The notes: generated by a model not told the origin, from the sequence alone. Positions 1 to 5,341 are shown, counted from the stretch's first letter. The stretch is 10,245 nucleotides of DNA from Clostridia bacterium (GCA_017501125.1 JAFVXN010000045.1:1-10245); one strand, 5' to 3'. Made by a program: numbers and translations.

Positions 1-2
1 CG

Positions 3-356
3 GCACCGCAAAAACAAGCGGACGGCACCGTCGTCCATCGCGAGGCGGGATTGTTGATGATTCGTATTGATTCCGCAGACGAAGGGGCGACCCTGAAAGA
101 TGCGATGACGAAGATGCAGGCGGATGGTGAGATTGCCTTTGAAGAAGACGGGACGGGCATGATTCTTTCCGTCGACGGCTATGCGGCGAGCGGTAGCGGT
201 TGGTGGGGGCTGTATACGACGGACGAGGAATTCGATATGGGGTATCCTGCCTACAACTTTACCTACCAAGAGGAGACGTATTTTTTCTCTAGTTTAGGGC
301 ATGCGCTCTTGCCCGTCGCCGTAGGCGAAACGTACGTTTGGCATTACGTCGGCTGA
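3..356 (+). CDS. DUF4430 (transcobalamin-like) domain protein, 5' end missing
   Basis: The frame is open from the window edge, so the N-terminus (probably a signal peptide and any upstream domain) lies outside; 117 residues are visible. The segment around the sequence reading SVDGYAASGSGWWGLYTTD, followed by a region ending GETYVWHYVG, fits the DUF4430 fold: a short strand with I/V-x-G, then a WW-x-x-Y motif, then a final hydrophobic strand. In this family the domain is usually exported and resembles the C-terminal domain of transcobalamin. The stop is followed after one base by an ECF S component, so the two are almost certainly co-transcribed. I infer an extracytoplasmic ligand-binding partner for that transporter, possibly for a cobalamin- or haem-like ligand. 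The family call is fairly secure; the ligand is not. Confidence 0.7.
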   Translation, partial: APQKQADGTVVHREAGLLMIRIDSADEGATLKDAMTKMQADGEIAFEEDGTGMILSVDGYAASGSGWWGLYTTDEEFDMGYPAYNFTYQEETYFFSSLGHALLPVAVGETYVWHYVG

Positions 357-357
357 G

Positions 358-882
358 ATGTTTAGACAAGCCAAAGACCTAGCGTACGTGGCGGTGTATA
401 CCGCGCTATTAATAGGCAGCCAATTTTTATTGTCGGCGGTGCCTGGGGTGGAGTTGGTGACGCTGCTACTCACGTGCTTTGCCTACGTTTTCGGCGTGGC
501 GCGCGGTTGCCTTTGTGCGACGGTGTTTTCGCTGATTAGGCAGTTCGTTTTCGGGTTCCAGCCCACCGTACTTTTGCTGTATCTTATCTACTTCAACCTC
601 TTATGCCTGACCTTTGCTCTCTTGGGAAAAGCGTGGCGGGGGAAGGAGTTGCGGCGTCTCGTATTTATCGTGCTGATTGCCTGTGCGTGCACCCTTGCCT
701 TCAACTTTTTGGATATCCTCATCAATATCCTATTGCTGGGGTTTAAGGGCAGGGCGTTGCAGATTTATTTCACCGCTTCGTGGACGTTTACGTTGCCGCA
801 GATAATCTGCACGGCGGTGACGGTTTCGGTGGGATTTTTGCCCTTGCAAAAGGCGCTTTCCTACGTGCGGTCAAGACTATAA
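358..882 (+). CDS. ECF transporter S component (substrate unknown, cobalamin-type possible)
   Basis: This 174-residue protein consists almost wholly of hydrophobic segments, with about six predicted transmembrane helices. It begins with a short basic stretch and then AVYTALLIGSQFLLSAVPG, the usual first-helix pattern of energy-coupling-factor substrate-binding subunits, and its length is normal for such subunits. S components bind a vitamin in the membrane and need the shared EcfA/EcfA'/EcfT module, which is not in this window. The start codon lies one base after the stop of the DUF4430 gene, indicating translational coupling. The DUF4430 partner makes a cobalamin-like ligand plausible, but no residue seen here proves it. 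Another vitamin S component cannot be excluded. Confidence 0.72.
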   Translation: MFRQAKDLAYVAVYTALLIGSQFLLSAVPGVELVTLLLTCFAYVFGVARGCLCATVFSLIRQFVFGFQPTVLLLYLIYFNLLCLTFALLGKAWRGKELRRLVFIVLIACACTLAFNFLDILINILLLGFKGRALQIYFTASWTFTLPQIICTAVTVSVGFLPLQKALSYVRSRL

Positions 883-883
883 A

Positions 884-910
884 AAAAGGGCTTGCGTAGC
901 AAGTCCTTTT
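884..910. terminator. Bidirectional intrinsic terminator
   Basis: The sequence forms an AAAAGGGCTTGC stem, a GTA loop and the matching arm GCAAGTCCTTTT, with one G-U pair. It is flanked by an A run on the left and a T run on the right, so it can work in both directions. It sits between the ECF S gene (plus strand, stop at 880-882) and the HIRAN-like gene (minus strand, stop at 910-912), and overlaps the end of the latter. Confidence 0.85.
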
Positions 911-1314
911 TAGTTCTCTTCTTTTTCCGTATCGTCCATCTCTTCGAGGACGAATTTTCTCGTGTCGTAGATAGCGACGTTGCAGCCCAAGACTTTGTCG
1001 CCCGTCACCGCCAGAATTTCCCCGTCGACGGCAAAGCCTTTGCCGAAGATATAGACGAGTTTTTCGCTTAAAACCTCGTCCAGCACGCCGAGTAGGCAGT
1101 TGAGTTCGATGCTGTACGCATAGACGAGTAAGGGGTCGTCCGTATCAGGCGTGTGGACGAATTGCAACCTGTCTCCGTCTTGGCTTTGACGTAGCCACTC
1201 CTGCCTGTCCTCCTTACGCACGCCCTTTAATTTGGTGAGATAGGGAAAGCGGACGCCGCATATCCTCGCGCGTTTCGGCTCCGTCACCCTTAAAAATTTC
1301 GTAAACAAATTCAT
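910..1314 (-). CDS. HIRAN-like domain protein, putative
   Basis: The protein starting at the ATG at 1312-1314 is 134 residues long. The frame remains open upstream to 1383, but that part would encode the promoter region and is unlikely to be translated. After a short basic start (MNLFTKFLRVTEPKRARICG) the pattern is V-x-F-x-Y at the beginning, GDRLQFVHTPD in the middle, then LGVLDEVLSEKL and a final VTGDKVLGCNVAIYDTR. This resembles the HIRAN domain (a small beta-rich nucleic-acid-binding module): Gd-x-L near the middle, a proline-containing P-x-x-D segment, an LG-x-L strand and a V-x-G-x-x-x-x-G-x-x-V end. The C-terminal 10 residues are acidic. The role is unknown and HIRAN is a tentative call. 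No Shine-Dalgarno sequence precedes the ATG; see the promoter entry. Confidence 0.55.
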   Translation of the reverse strand: MNLFTKFLRVTEPKRARICGVRFPYLTKLKGVRKEDRQEWLRQSQDGDRLQFVHTPDTDDPLLVYAYSIELNCLLGVLDEVLSEKLVYIFGKGFAVDGEILAVTGDKVLGCNVAIYDTRKFVLEEMDDTEKEEN

Positions 1315-1349
1315 ATCCGTATTATACCGCAAAACGGGGGAGTTGTAAA
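1314..1349 (-). promoter_or_regulatory. Sigma-70-type promoter for the HIRAN-like gene, predicted leaderless
   Basis: Read on the minus strand, TTTACA (1349-1344) is followed after exactly 17 bases by a perfect TATAAT (1326-1321). A start site seven bases past the -10 box falls on base 1314, the A of the ATG. There is no room for a leader or an SD sequence, so the mRNA is predicted to be leaderless. Confidence 0.75.
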
Positions 1350-1377
1350 GGTTTCTTGAAAAAATTGCCAGAAAACC

Positions 1378-1406
1378 TTGCAACCTTCCTTTTATTTTGG
1401 TATAAT
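1378..1406 (+). promoter_or_regulatory. Extended -10 promoter for the UDPGP-family gene
   Basis: TTGCAA (1378-1383), a 17-base spacer, then TGG-TATAAT (1398-1406), which gives an extended -10. The predicted start is near 1413, leaving a leader of about 37 bases with an AAAGAGG ribosome binding site at 1435-1441. It faces away from the promoter of the HIRAN-like gene. Confidence 0.85.
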
Positions 1407-1449
1407 AGTAAAAGGCTATGCCTTAAAATAACGCAAAGAGGAATTGAAA

Positions 1450-2676
1450 ATGACCTACGAGCAAGCAAACGAATTGTTGAAAAAACATAATCAAACGCAG
1501 TTGTTGCGTTTTTACGACAGGTTGGACGAGGCGGGTAAGGCTCGTCTTCTCCAAGGGATAGAGAGCATTGACTGGTCTTTCGAAGACGCGCTCGCTGGCG
1601 GTGGTGCTGCGGCGCAAAAGAAGGATATCCGTCCTATCGACGGGTTAAAACTCGCCGATATCGCCAAGGAAAAGGCACGCTTTGAAGAGATAGGCGTCAA
1701 GGCGATACAAGAGGGAAAAGTGGCGGCGGTGTTGCTTGCCGGCGGTATGGGTACGCGCCTTGGCGTAGACGGACCCAAAGGTTGCTACAATATCGGCGAA
1801 ACGCGCGACTTATACATCTTCGAACAACAGATGGAAAACCTTAAAGAGGTGGTGGCAAAGTGTGGCAAGACGGTACCCGTGTACGTAATGACCAGCGACA
1901 AAAACCACGAAGAAACGACCTCTTTCTGGGCGAAAAACGACTATTTTGGCTATCCTGCGACGGAGATTAAGTTCTTCAAACAGGACATGGCGCCTGCCGT
2001 GGACTTCGACGGCAAAATCTATCTGGAACGTATGGATACGCCTGCGCTCTCTCCCAACGGCAACGGCGGTTGGTTCTCTTCGATGATGCGCGCAGGGCTC
2101 GGCGAGGACTTGCACGCACGCGGTATCGAGTGGCTGAATATTTACGCGGTGGACAACGTATTGCAGCGTATCGCAGACCCCGTCTTCGTAGGTGCGACGA
2201 TTGACAGCGGCGTTAATTGTGGCGCAAAGGTCGTATGCAAGAACGATCCTTACGAAAAGGTGGGCGTGCTCTGTAAAGACGGCGAGATGCCCGACATCGT
2301 GGAATACTACGAACTCACGGACGAGATGGCGAATCAACAAGACGCCAAAGGCGACCTTGCGTATTGCTACGGCGTTATCTTGAATTATTTGTTTAGGCTT
2401 TCCAAGTTGGAAGAAATCGTCGACAAGAAAATCCCCATCCACATCGTCAAGAAAAAGATTGAACGCGTGGACGAGGACGGCGTGCCTTCCAAACCCGACG
2501 TGGAGAACGGTAAAAAATTCGAGACGCTTGCCGTCGACCTCATTAAACTTATGGAAAGCGTATTGCCTTTCGAGGTGGAAAGGGAAAAGGAATTCGCACC
2601 GATTAAGAACAAAACGGGCGTCGACAGCGTGGAGTCGGCGAAAGAACTCTTGAAAAAGAACGGGGTAAAACTCTAA
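1450..2676 (+). CDS. UDPGP-family uridylyltransferase (UAP1-like UDP-sugar pyrophosphorylase)
   Basis: This 408-residue cytosolic enzyme should transfer UMP from UTP to a sugar 1-phosphate (GlcNAc-1-P, GalNAc-1-P or glucose-1-P), giving a UDP-sugar and pyrophosphate. The nucleotide-binding motif LAGGMGTRLGVDGPKG lies near residues 96-111. Further on are SPNGNGGWFSSM, the acidic metal-site region NIYAVDNVLQRIADPVFVG, NCGAKVVCKNDPYEKVGV and the VVEYYEL-like strand (here IVEYYELTDE). The C-terminal part, with HIVKKKIERVDEDG and EKEFAPIKNKTGVDS, also follows eukaryotic UDP-GlcNAc pyrophosphorylase closely. It is thus UAP1-like and unrelated to GalU or to the left-handed-helix GlmU. The ATG at 1450 is chosen over the in-frame TTG at 1444 because AAAGAGG ends eight bases before it. 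The preferred sugar cannot be read from sequence. The gene overlaps the next by one base. Confidence 0.88.
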   Translation: MTYEQANELLKKHNQTQLLRFYDRLDEAGKARLLQGIESIDWSFEDALAGGGAAAQKKDIRPIDGLKLADIAKEKARFEEIGVKAIQEGKVAAVLLAGGMGTRLGVDGPKGCYNIGETRDLYIFEQQMENLKEVVAKCGKTVPVYVMTSDKNHEETTSFWAKNDYFGYPATEIKFFKQDMAPAVDFDGKIYLERMDTPALSPNGNGGWFSSMMRAGLGEDLHARGIEWLNIYAVDNVLQRIADPVFVGATIDSGVNCGAKVVCKNDPYEKVGVLCKDGEMPDIVEYYELTDEMANQQDAKGDLAYCYGVILNYLFRLSKLEEIVDKKIPIHIVKKKIERVDEDGVPSKPDVENGKKFETLAVDLIKLMESVLPFEVEREKEFAPIKNKTGVDSVESAKELLKKNGVKL

Positions 2677-3029
2677 TGTCGGCGAACTTAGAAGGGAACG
2701 AAAAATTACAGCGTTTTTTGCAACTACTCAGCGACCTCAATCACGAGACGGTGGACGTCCTTCGCACGGGCGATACGCAGATTTTGCGTAAGATGAACGA
2801 TACGGTGGACGAGATGTACGCGATTCAGCACGGCAGCAAGGAAGAGGAATACGTCGCCGTCGACGAGGCGATGCAAGTCGTCTATAAAAATTTCAACGCG
2901 ATTGCCACGATGATGAACACCAACGAAAGCATCTTCGTAGACAACGCAACCTCTGGTGCGGTCAAGAAGTTTTTACATAATATCATCAACGCGACGGTGG
3001 ATATCGTGCACATCTACGGCTTGGCGTAG
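2676..3029 (+). CDS. Small helical protein of unknown function
   Basis: I do not recognise this 117-residue protein. It lacks a signal peptide and membrane helices, and reads as mainly alpha-helical and acidic, with heptad-like leucines near the start (LQRFLQLLSDLNHETVDVL) and a hydrophobic C-terminal helix (FLHNIINATVDIVHIYGLA). Its ATG overlaps the stop of the UAP1-like gene in a TAATG, so it is translationally coupled. I infer that it is made together with that enzyme and could be a partner or regulator, without direct evidence. Codon choice is like its neighbours. It is the last gene of the transcript, with a terminator about 90 bases after its stop. Confidence 0.75.
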   Translation: MSANLEGNEKLQRFLQLLSDLNHETVDVLRTGDTQILRKMNDTVDEMYAIQHGSKEEEYVAVDEAMQVVYKNFNAIATMMNTNESIFVDNATSGAVKKFLHNIINATVDIVHIYGLA

Positions 3030-3115
3030 TAAAAAGCGTATCTGCGTCTTCAAGCCCCGCTACGAGAATCGTCAAACTAAGTGTTGCGGAATAATACAAT
3101 TCATCAACAACAATT

Positions 3116-3143
3116 AAAGCCTACCTAAAAGGTAGGCTTTTTT
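3116..3143 (+). terminator. Intrinsic terminator after the UDPGP operon
   Basis: AAAGCCTACC (3116-3125), loop TAAAA, then GGTAGGCTTT (3131-3140) forms a perfect ten-pair stem running into a six-T tract (3138-3143). The stretch from 3030 to 3115 before it holds no open frame I can support and is read as the 3' untranslated region. Confidence 0.92.
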
Positions 3144-3155
3144 ATATAAAAATAC

Positions 3156-3264
3156 AGCCGTGGCTTTGCCGTAAGGCAAAATCTCACCCGTCGAAGACGG
3201 ATATCACTTCGGCGGGTGCCGAAATATCACGCCGCAAGGCATATCACCGTGCATAACTATGCAC
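3156..3264. repeat. Array of small hairpins separated by an ATATCAC linker
   Basis: Five perfect small palindromes follow one another: TTTGCC-GTAA-GGCAAA (3165-3180), CCGTC-GAA-GACGG (3188-3200), TTCGGC-GGGT-GCCGAA (3208-3223), GCC-GCAA-GGC (3231-3240) and GTGCATA-AC-TATGCAC (3249-3264). The four gaps are filled by ATCTCAC (3181-3187) and three exact copies of ATATCAC (3201-3207, 3224-3230, 3241-3247), with one extra C before the last hairpin. A sixth weak palindrome, AGCC-GT-GGCT (3156-3165), abuts the first. Stem sequences differ between modules while pairing and linker are kept. The last hairpin ends within the stop codon of the minus-strand DUF4363 gene. Function unknown; no long T tract follows on either strand, so it is not a standard terminator. 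Confidence 0.85.
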
Positions 3265-3641
3265 TAAAAGACGTTGCCCCACAGTAGGGTAAAGTTTTGG
3301 CGGATGACTTCCGTGATTTGGAGGAGGACCTCCATCTTGGGCAGGGCGTCTTGAAAGTTGCCCTGATAAAGATAGCCGAGCGCCTCGTTGAGTTCAAAAT
3401 CAATCTGTTGCACGGCGACGTGGGGCAAGAGAAAGTGCATTTTCTTTTTATGATTCTGCCAAAAAATCTCCACCGCCTCGCCGTCCTCGTGGGTGGCGAC
3501 GCCGTCCTCCGTCTTTTCGTACAGCGTCTCAATCGTCTCCTCTATCAGCGCAAAATTCTTTTGTAGAAAGGCGTTTTCCGCGACGCTCACGCCGATTAGT
3601 AGCGCGAGCGAAATAATGATGCTGGCGATCGTGCGTATCAT
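3264..3641 (-). CDS. DUF4363 family protein
   Basis: This 125-residue protein starts at the ATG at 3639-3641, which overlaps the stop of the DUF421 gene as TAATG; a GGGAGGGG ribosome binding site lies just upstream inside that gene. An in-frame start further upstream is possible but less likely. Residues 1-25 (MIRTIASIIISLALLIGVSV and on) form one N-terminal membrane anchor or signal segment, and the rest is a helical, presumably extracytoplasmic domain with the pattern W-x-x-H-K-K-K and later LYQGNFQDALPKMEVLLQITEVI. This layout and the DUF421 neighbour match DUF4363, a family of unknown function commonly paired with YetF-like proteins. The pair probably acts together at the membrane. The stop codon lies in the last hairpin of the ATATCAC array. 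Confidence 0.72.
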   Translation of the reverse strand: MIRTIASIIISLALLIGVSVAENAFLQKNFALIEETIETLYEKTEDGVATHEDGEAVEIFWQNHKKKMHFLLPHVAVQQIDFELNEALGYLYQGNFQDALPKMEVLLQITEVIRQNFTLLWGNVF

Positions 3642-4324
3642 TACCAAAGCCCCTCCCAACCCAGTGAAAATACTTCGTATTTTTTACCTCGCTGTTGCAG
3701 GTACCCTTTGCCTTCGCCGTCCACCGTCATCACCAGCACTTTTTTGAGGTTGTTGCACCCGTGGTCGGACAGGACGGAGCGAAAATACGCCTCGTCTTTG
3801 CCCGTCAAGGCGACGTTCTTCTTGTCGAATTTGCCACCGCTTACAATCACGACGGGCAAGGAATTCTGCCTTTGTTCGTAGCCTGCTTTGGGCAGGGCGG
3901 AAAAGGAACCGCCTGCCTCGTACAAGGCGTACTCGACGGAGTCGAGAGAAAAGTATCCCGCCGTGCGCAGGCTTTCGATGAGGTCGGATACGTCCAAGTT
4001 GTTCTTTTTCAGTTGCGTGTCGTCTATGCCGTTCTTGTTGATGACGATGCTAGGGCTCCCACTAAGGAACTTTCTTGCCGAGGAGACGGTCAGGTCGATA
4101 AGGCATACCGTCTGGTGTAAAAAGTAGACGGTTAAGATGGCGACGATGCCGTAAAAAAGGGGAGTGGACGGGTCCTCCATCGGGATACAGGCAAGGTCGG
4201 CGATAATCAGCGTGATGACCAGTTCGTACGGTTGCATTTCGCCGATTTGCCGTTTTCCCATCAGCCGCATGATAAGAAGCAGGGCGATAAAGACGACGAT
4301 CGTCCTGATAAAGATAATAGCCAT
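3641..4324 (-). CDS. DUF421 / YetF-like membrane protein
   Basis: The likely product is 227 residues, from the ATG at 4322-4324. The frame is open further upstream to 4540, but that part runs through the divergent riboswitch and promoter region. Three membrane helices fill about residues 1-85, with the family hallmark MGKRQIGEMQPYELVITLIIADLA near residues 22-45. The soluble part follows: SPSIVINKNGIDDTQLKKNNLDVSDLIESLRTAG and then SVEYALYEAGGSFSAL, the typical DUF421 alpha/beta domain. Family members such as B. subtilis YetF and its paralogues are membrane proteins linked to spores or envelope in some species; the molecular role is unsettled. The SD is poor (AAAGG about 13 bases upstream). 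The last bases overlap the DUF4363 start. Confidence 0.85.
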   Translation of the reverse strand: MAIIFIRTIVVFIALLLIMRLMGKRQIGEMQPYELVITLIIADLACIPMEDPSTPLFYGIVAILTVYFLHQTVCLIDLTVSSARKFLSGSPSIVINKNGIDDTQLKKNNLDVSDLIESLRTAGYFSLDSVEYALYEAGGSFSALPKAGYEQRQNSLPVVIVSGGKFDKKNVALTGKDEAYFRSVLSDHGCNNLKKVLVMTVDGEGKGYLQQRGKKYEVFSLGWEGLW

Positions 4325-4344
4325 AAAAAAAGAATGTGCCTTTA

Positions 4345-4379
4345 TCAAAAAAGTATGCAAAACCCCTTGCCAAAGGCAA
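4345..4379 (-). promoter_or_regulatory. Possible promoter for the DUF421-DUF4363 pair
   Basis: On the minus strand TTGCCT (4379-4374) is followed after 16 bases by CATACT (4357-4352), or after 18 by TACTTT. Either would start transcription about 20 bases before the ATG. The match is moderate, and its -35 lies in the same palindrome as the -35 of the divergent folT promoter. Confidence 0.4.
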
Positions 4380-4380
4380 G
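4366..4380. repeat. CTTGCC-AAA-GGCAAG palindrome over divergent -35 boxes
   Basis: A perfect six-base inverted repeat with a three-base centre. Its left half supplies the plus-strand -35 (TTGCCA, 4367-4372) and its right half, on the minus strand, a TTGCCT -35 candidate. It might simply reflect two overlapping promoters, or be a binding site for a repressor. Confidence 0.55.
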
Positions 4381-4395
4381 TAAAAGGTGTATAAT
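4367..4395 (+). promoter_or_regulatory. Promoter of the THF riboswitch-folT transcript
   Basis: TTGCCA (4367-4372), a 17-base spacer, then a perfect TATAAT (4390-4395). The predicted start is at about 4402, immediately at the 5' edge of the riboswitch aptamer. Confidence 0.82.
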
Positions 4396-4400
4396 ACCTA

Positions 4401-4511
4401 TCAAGAGTAGCCTTTGCGCGTGAAGTGACACCGAACGGGACGTTGTCGGTGGACGAAAGAAAGACGTAGTTGCGATTGCGTTTTTCTGCGATGCAGGGGC
4501 GCGTCCGCTGA
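4401..4511 (+). promoter_or_regulatory. Tetrahydrofolate (THF-I) riboswitch aptamer
   Basis: The leader follows the THF riboswitch fold segment by segment. AGAGTAG (4404-4410) is followed by P2 strand CCTTTGC (4411-4417), which pairs with GCAGGGG (4493-4499). Conserved GCGTGAAGTG follows. P3 CACCGA (4429-4434) pairs with TCGGTG (4446-4451) around an 11-base loop ACGGGACGTTG, and the loop's GGACG (4438-4442) pairs with CGTCC (4502-4506) as the pseudoknot. Conserved ACGAA (4453-4457) is next, then P4 AGAAAGACG (4458-4466) pairs with CGTTTTTCT (4479-4487). Spacings match the known folT-associated aptamer as I remember it, while the stems differ by compensating changes. P1 is short (about G4405-C4508 and A4404-U4509, perhaps more with a bulged A). 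THF-I riboswitches normally lower folate-gene expression when reduced folate is bound. Confidence 0.92.
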
Positions 4512-4562
4512 CAAAAGGAGTGGGGCAGGGTTGTGTTCAATTTTTCCTCACGTCGTCCGTGG

Positions 4563-4587
4563 ACCTCTCAATCGGGAGGTTTTTATT
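4563..4587 (+). terminator. Riboswitch expression platform: terminator hairpin containing the folT SD
   Basis: ACCTCTC (4563-4569), loop AATC, then GGGAGGT (4574-4580) forms a seven-pair stem with one G-U, followed by TTTTTATT and then directly the ATG at 4588. The right arm holds GGGAGG, the only good Shine-Dalgarno sequence for folT. The same hairpin could therefore stop transcription and hide the SD. A smaller hairpin, CACG-TCGTC-C-GTG type (4549-4561), precedes it. Confidence 0.65.
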
Positions 4588-5295
4588 ATGCAAGAAAATC
4601 AAGAAGAAAAGGTGCAAGACGAAGGGCAGGCACCGCAATCGGTGGAAAATGAAGCCCAACAAAGCGATTCTGCGGCTACCCCTAAAAAAGATGCGAAGCG
4701 CTCCTTTTGGAGAAAGTTGCTTTTTTCGGACACGCTGGAAGGGAAATCGCTGGCGAAAAAGTGCGCCTATATCGGCGTATGCGTCGCCCTTCTTGCCATC
4801 GTCAATACCTTGGAGGGGAAGATACCCGCCGGCATTATCCAAATTTCGCTCACCACCTATTTTAGCCTGCTCGCAGGGATTATCGTCGGGCCCGCGTTCG
4901 GTTTTACGGCAGGATTTTTGGGGGATCTCGTCGGCTTTTTAGCCAACAGCGGCGGCAACGCGTACTATCCCTTTATCGGGCTGGCGATGGGGCTGACCGC
5001 TTTTATCGGCGGGGTGGTGTTCGGCGTGATGCCTTTGCCGCTAAAGGGGCTGGCGTCCATCTTCGTTAGGGCGACGATTGCAGCGGCGCTTACTTTTGCA
5101 ATCTGTTCGGTGGCGATTAACACGACGGCGTTTTGGGTCATATACAACGGCTGCAAAGTGCCTTACTGGACGTATTTCGTCTCGCGTTATATCCTCAAAG
5201 GGCAGTTGTGGGTAAGCCTTGGCAATTACGCTCTGCTGTTTATTACCTTGCCTGCGCTCGTAAAAATCAAGCCTTTGAATATAAAAATCCTATAA
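4588..5295 (+). CDS. folT: ECF transporter S component, folate-type (FolT)
   Basis: The product is a 235-residue membrane protein. Residues 1-50 are a polar, acidic, low-complexity cytosolic extension, unusual for this family. From about residue 54 there are six hydrophobic helices, starting AKKCAYIGVCVALLAIVNTLEGKIPAGIIQI and then YFSLLAGIIVGPAFGFTAGFLGDLVGFLA, the typical ECF S component pattern, with YYPFIGLAMGLTAFIGG after it. The folate assignment rests mainly on the THF riboswitch directly upstream, which in known cases controls folT or folate-synthesis genes; the protein pattern is consistent. It would bring folates into the cell together with EcfAA'T encoded elsewhere. The ATG at 4588 is chosen for its GGGAGG at eight bases; an in-frame TTG at 4531 lies inside the regulatory leader. 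Confidence 0.84.
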   Translation: MQENQEEKVQDEGQAPQSVENEAQQSDSAATPKKDAKRSFWRKLLFSDTLEGKSLAKKCAYIGVCVALLAIVNTLEGKIPAGIIQISLTTYFSLLAGIIVGPAFGFTAGFLGDLVGFLANSGGNAYYPFIGLAMGLTAFIGGVVFGVMPLPLKGLASIFVRATIAAALTFAICSVAINTTAFWVIYNGCKVPYWTYFVSRYILKGQLWVSLGNYALLFITLPALVKIKPLNIKIL

Positions 5296-5302
5296 AAATG
5301 CA

Positions 5303-5341
5303 AAAAACCGTCGGGGTGCACCTTGACGGTTTTTCTTTTTT
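5303..5341 (+). terminator. Intrinsic terminator of folT
   Basis: AAAAACCGTCGGGG (5303-5316), a TGCA tetraloop, then CCTTGACGGTTTTT (5321-5334) forms a 14-pair stem with two G-U pairs, followed by C and another T run up to 5341. It starts eight bases after the folT stop. The A run on the left means it may also stop minus-strand transcription. Confidence 0.92.

Noticed and set aside
1444..1449. TTG start for the UAP1-like gene
   Set aside because: It is only two bases after AAAGAGG, too close; the ATG at 1450 has an eight-base spacing.
1810..2442. Open frame of 210 codons on the minus strand
   Set aside because: It lies fully inside the UAP1-like gene, has no promoter or SD of its own, and its translation resembles no family I know; it is a shadow of the coding strand.
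3156..3264. CRISPR-like reading of the ATATCAC units
   Set aside because: The constant part is only seven bases and the variable parts are 10-17 bases and themselves palindromic; there are no cas genes.
4325..4540. N-terminal extension of the DUF421 gene by 72 codons
   Set aside because: It would cover the folT promoter and riboswitch on the other strand, and the family begins at the first membrane helix, at the ATG 4322-4324.
4531..4587. TTG start giving FolT a 19-residue longer N-terminus
   Set aside because: It would translate through the terminator/SD hairpin of the riboswitch platform; the ATG at 4588 has the good SD.
4401..4587. T-box or other amino-acid leader
   Set aside because: No T-box core such as a GGTGG-type antiterminator bulge was found; the conserved blocks and pairing fit the THF riboswitch throughout.
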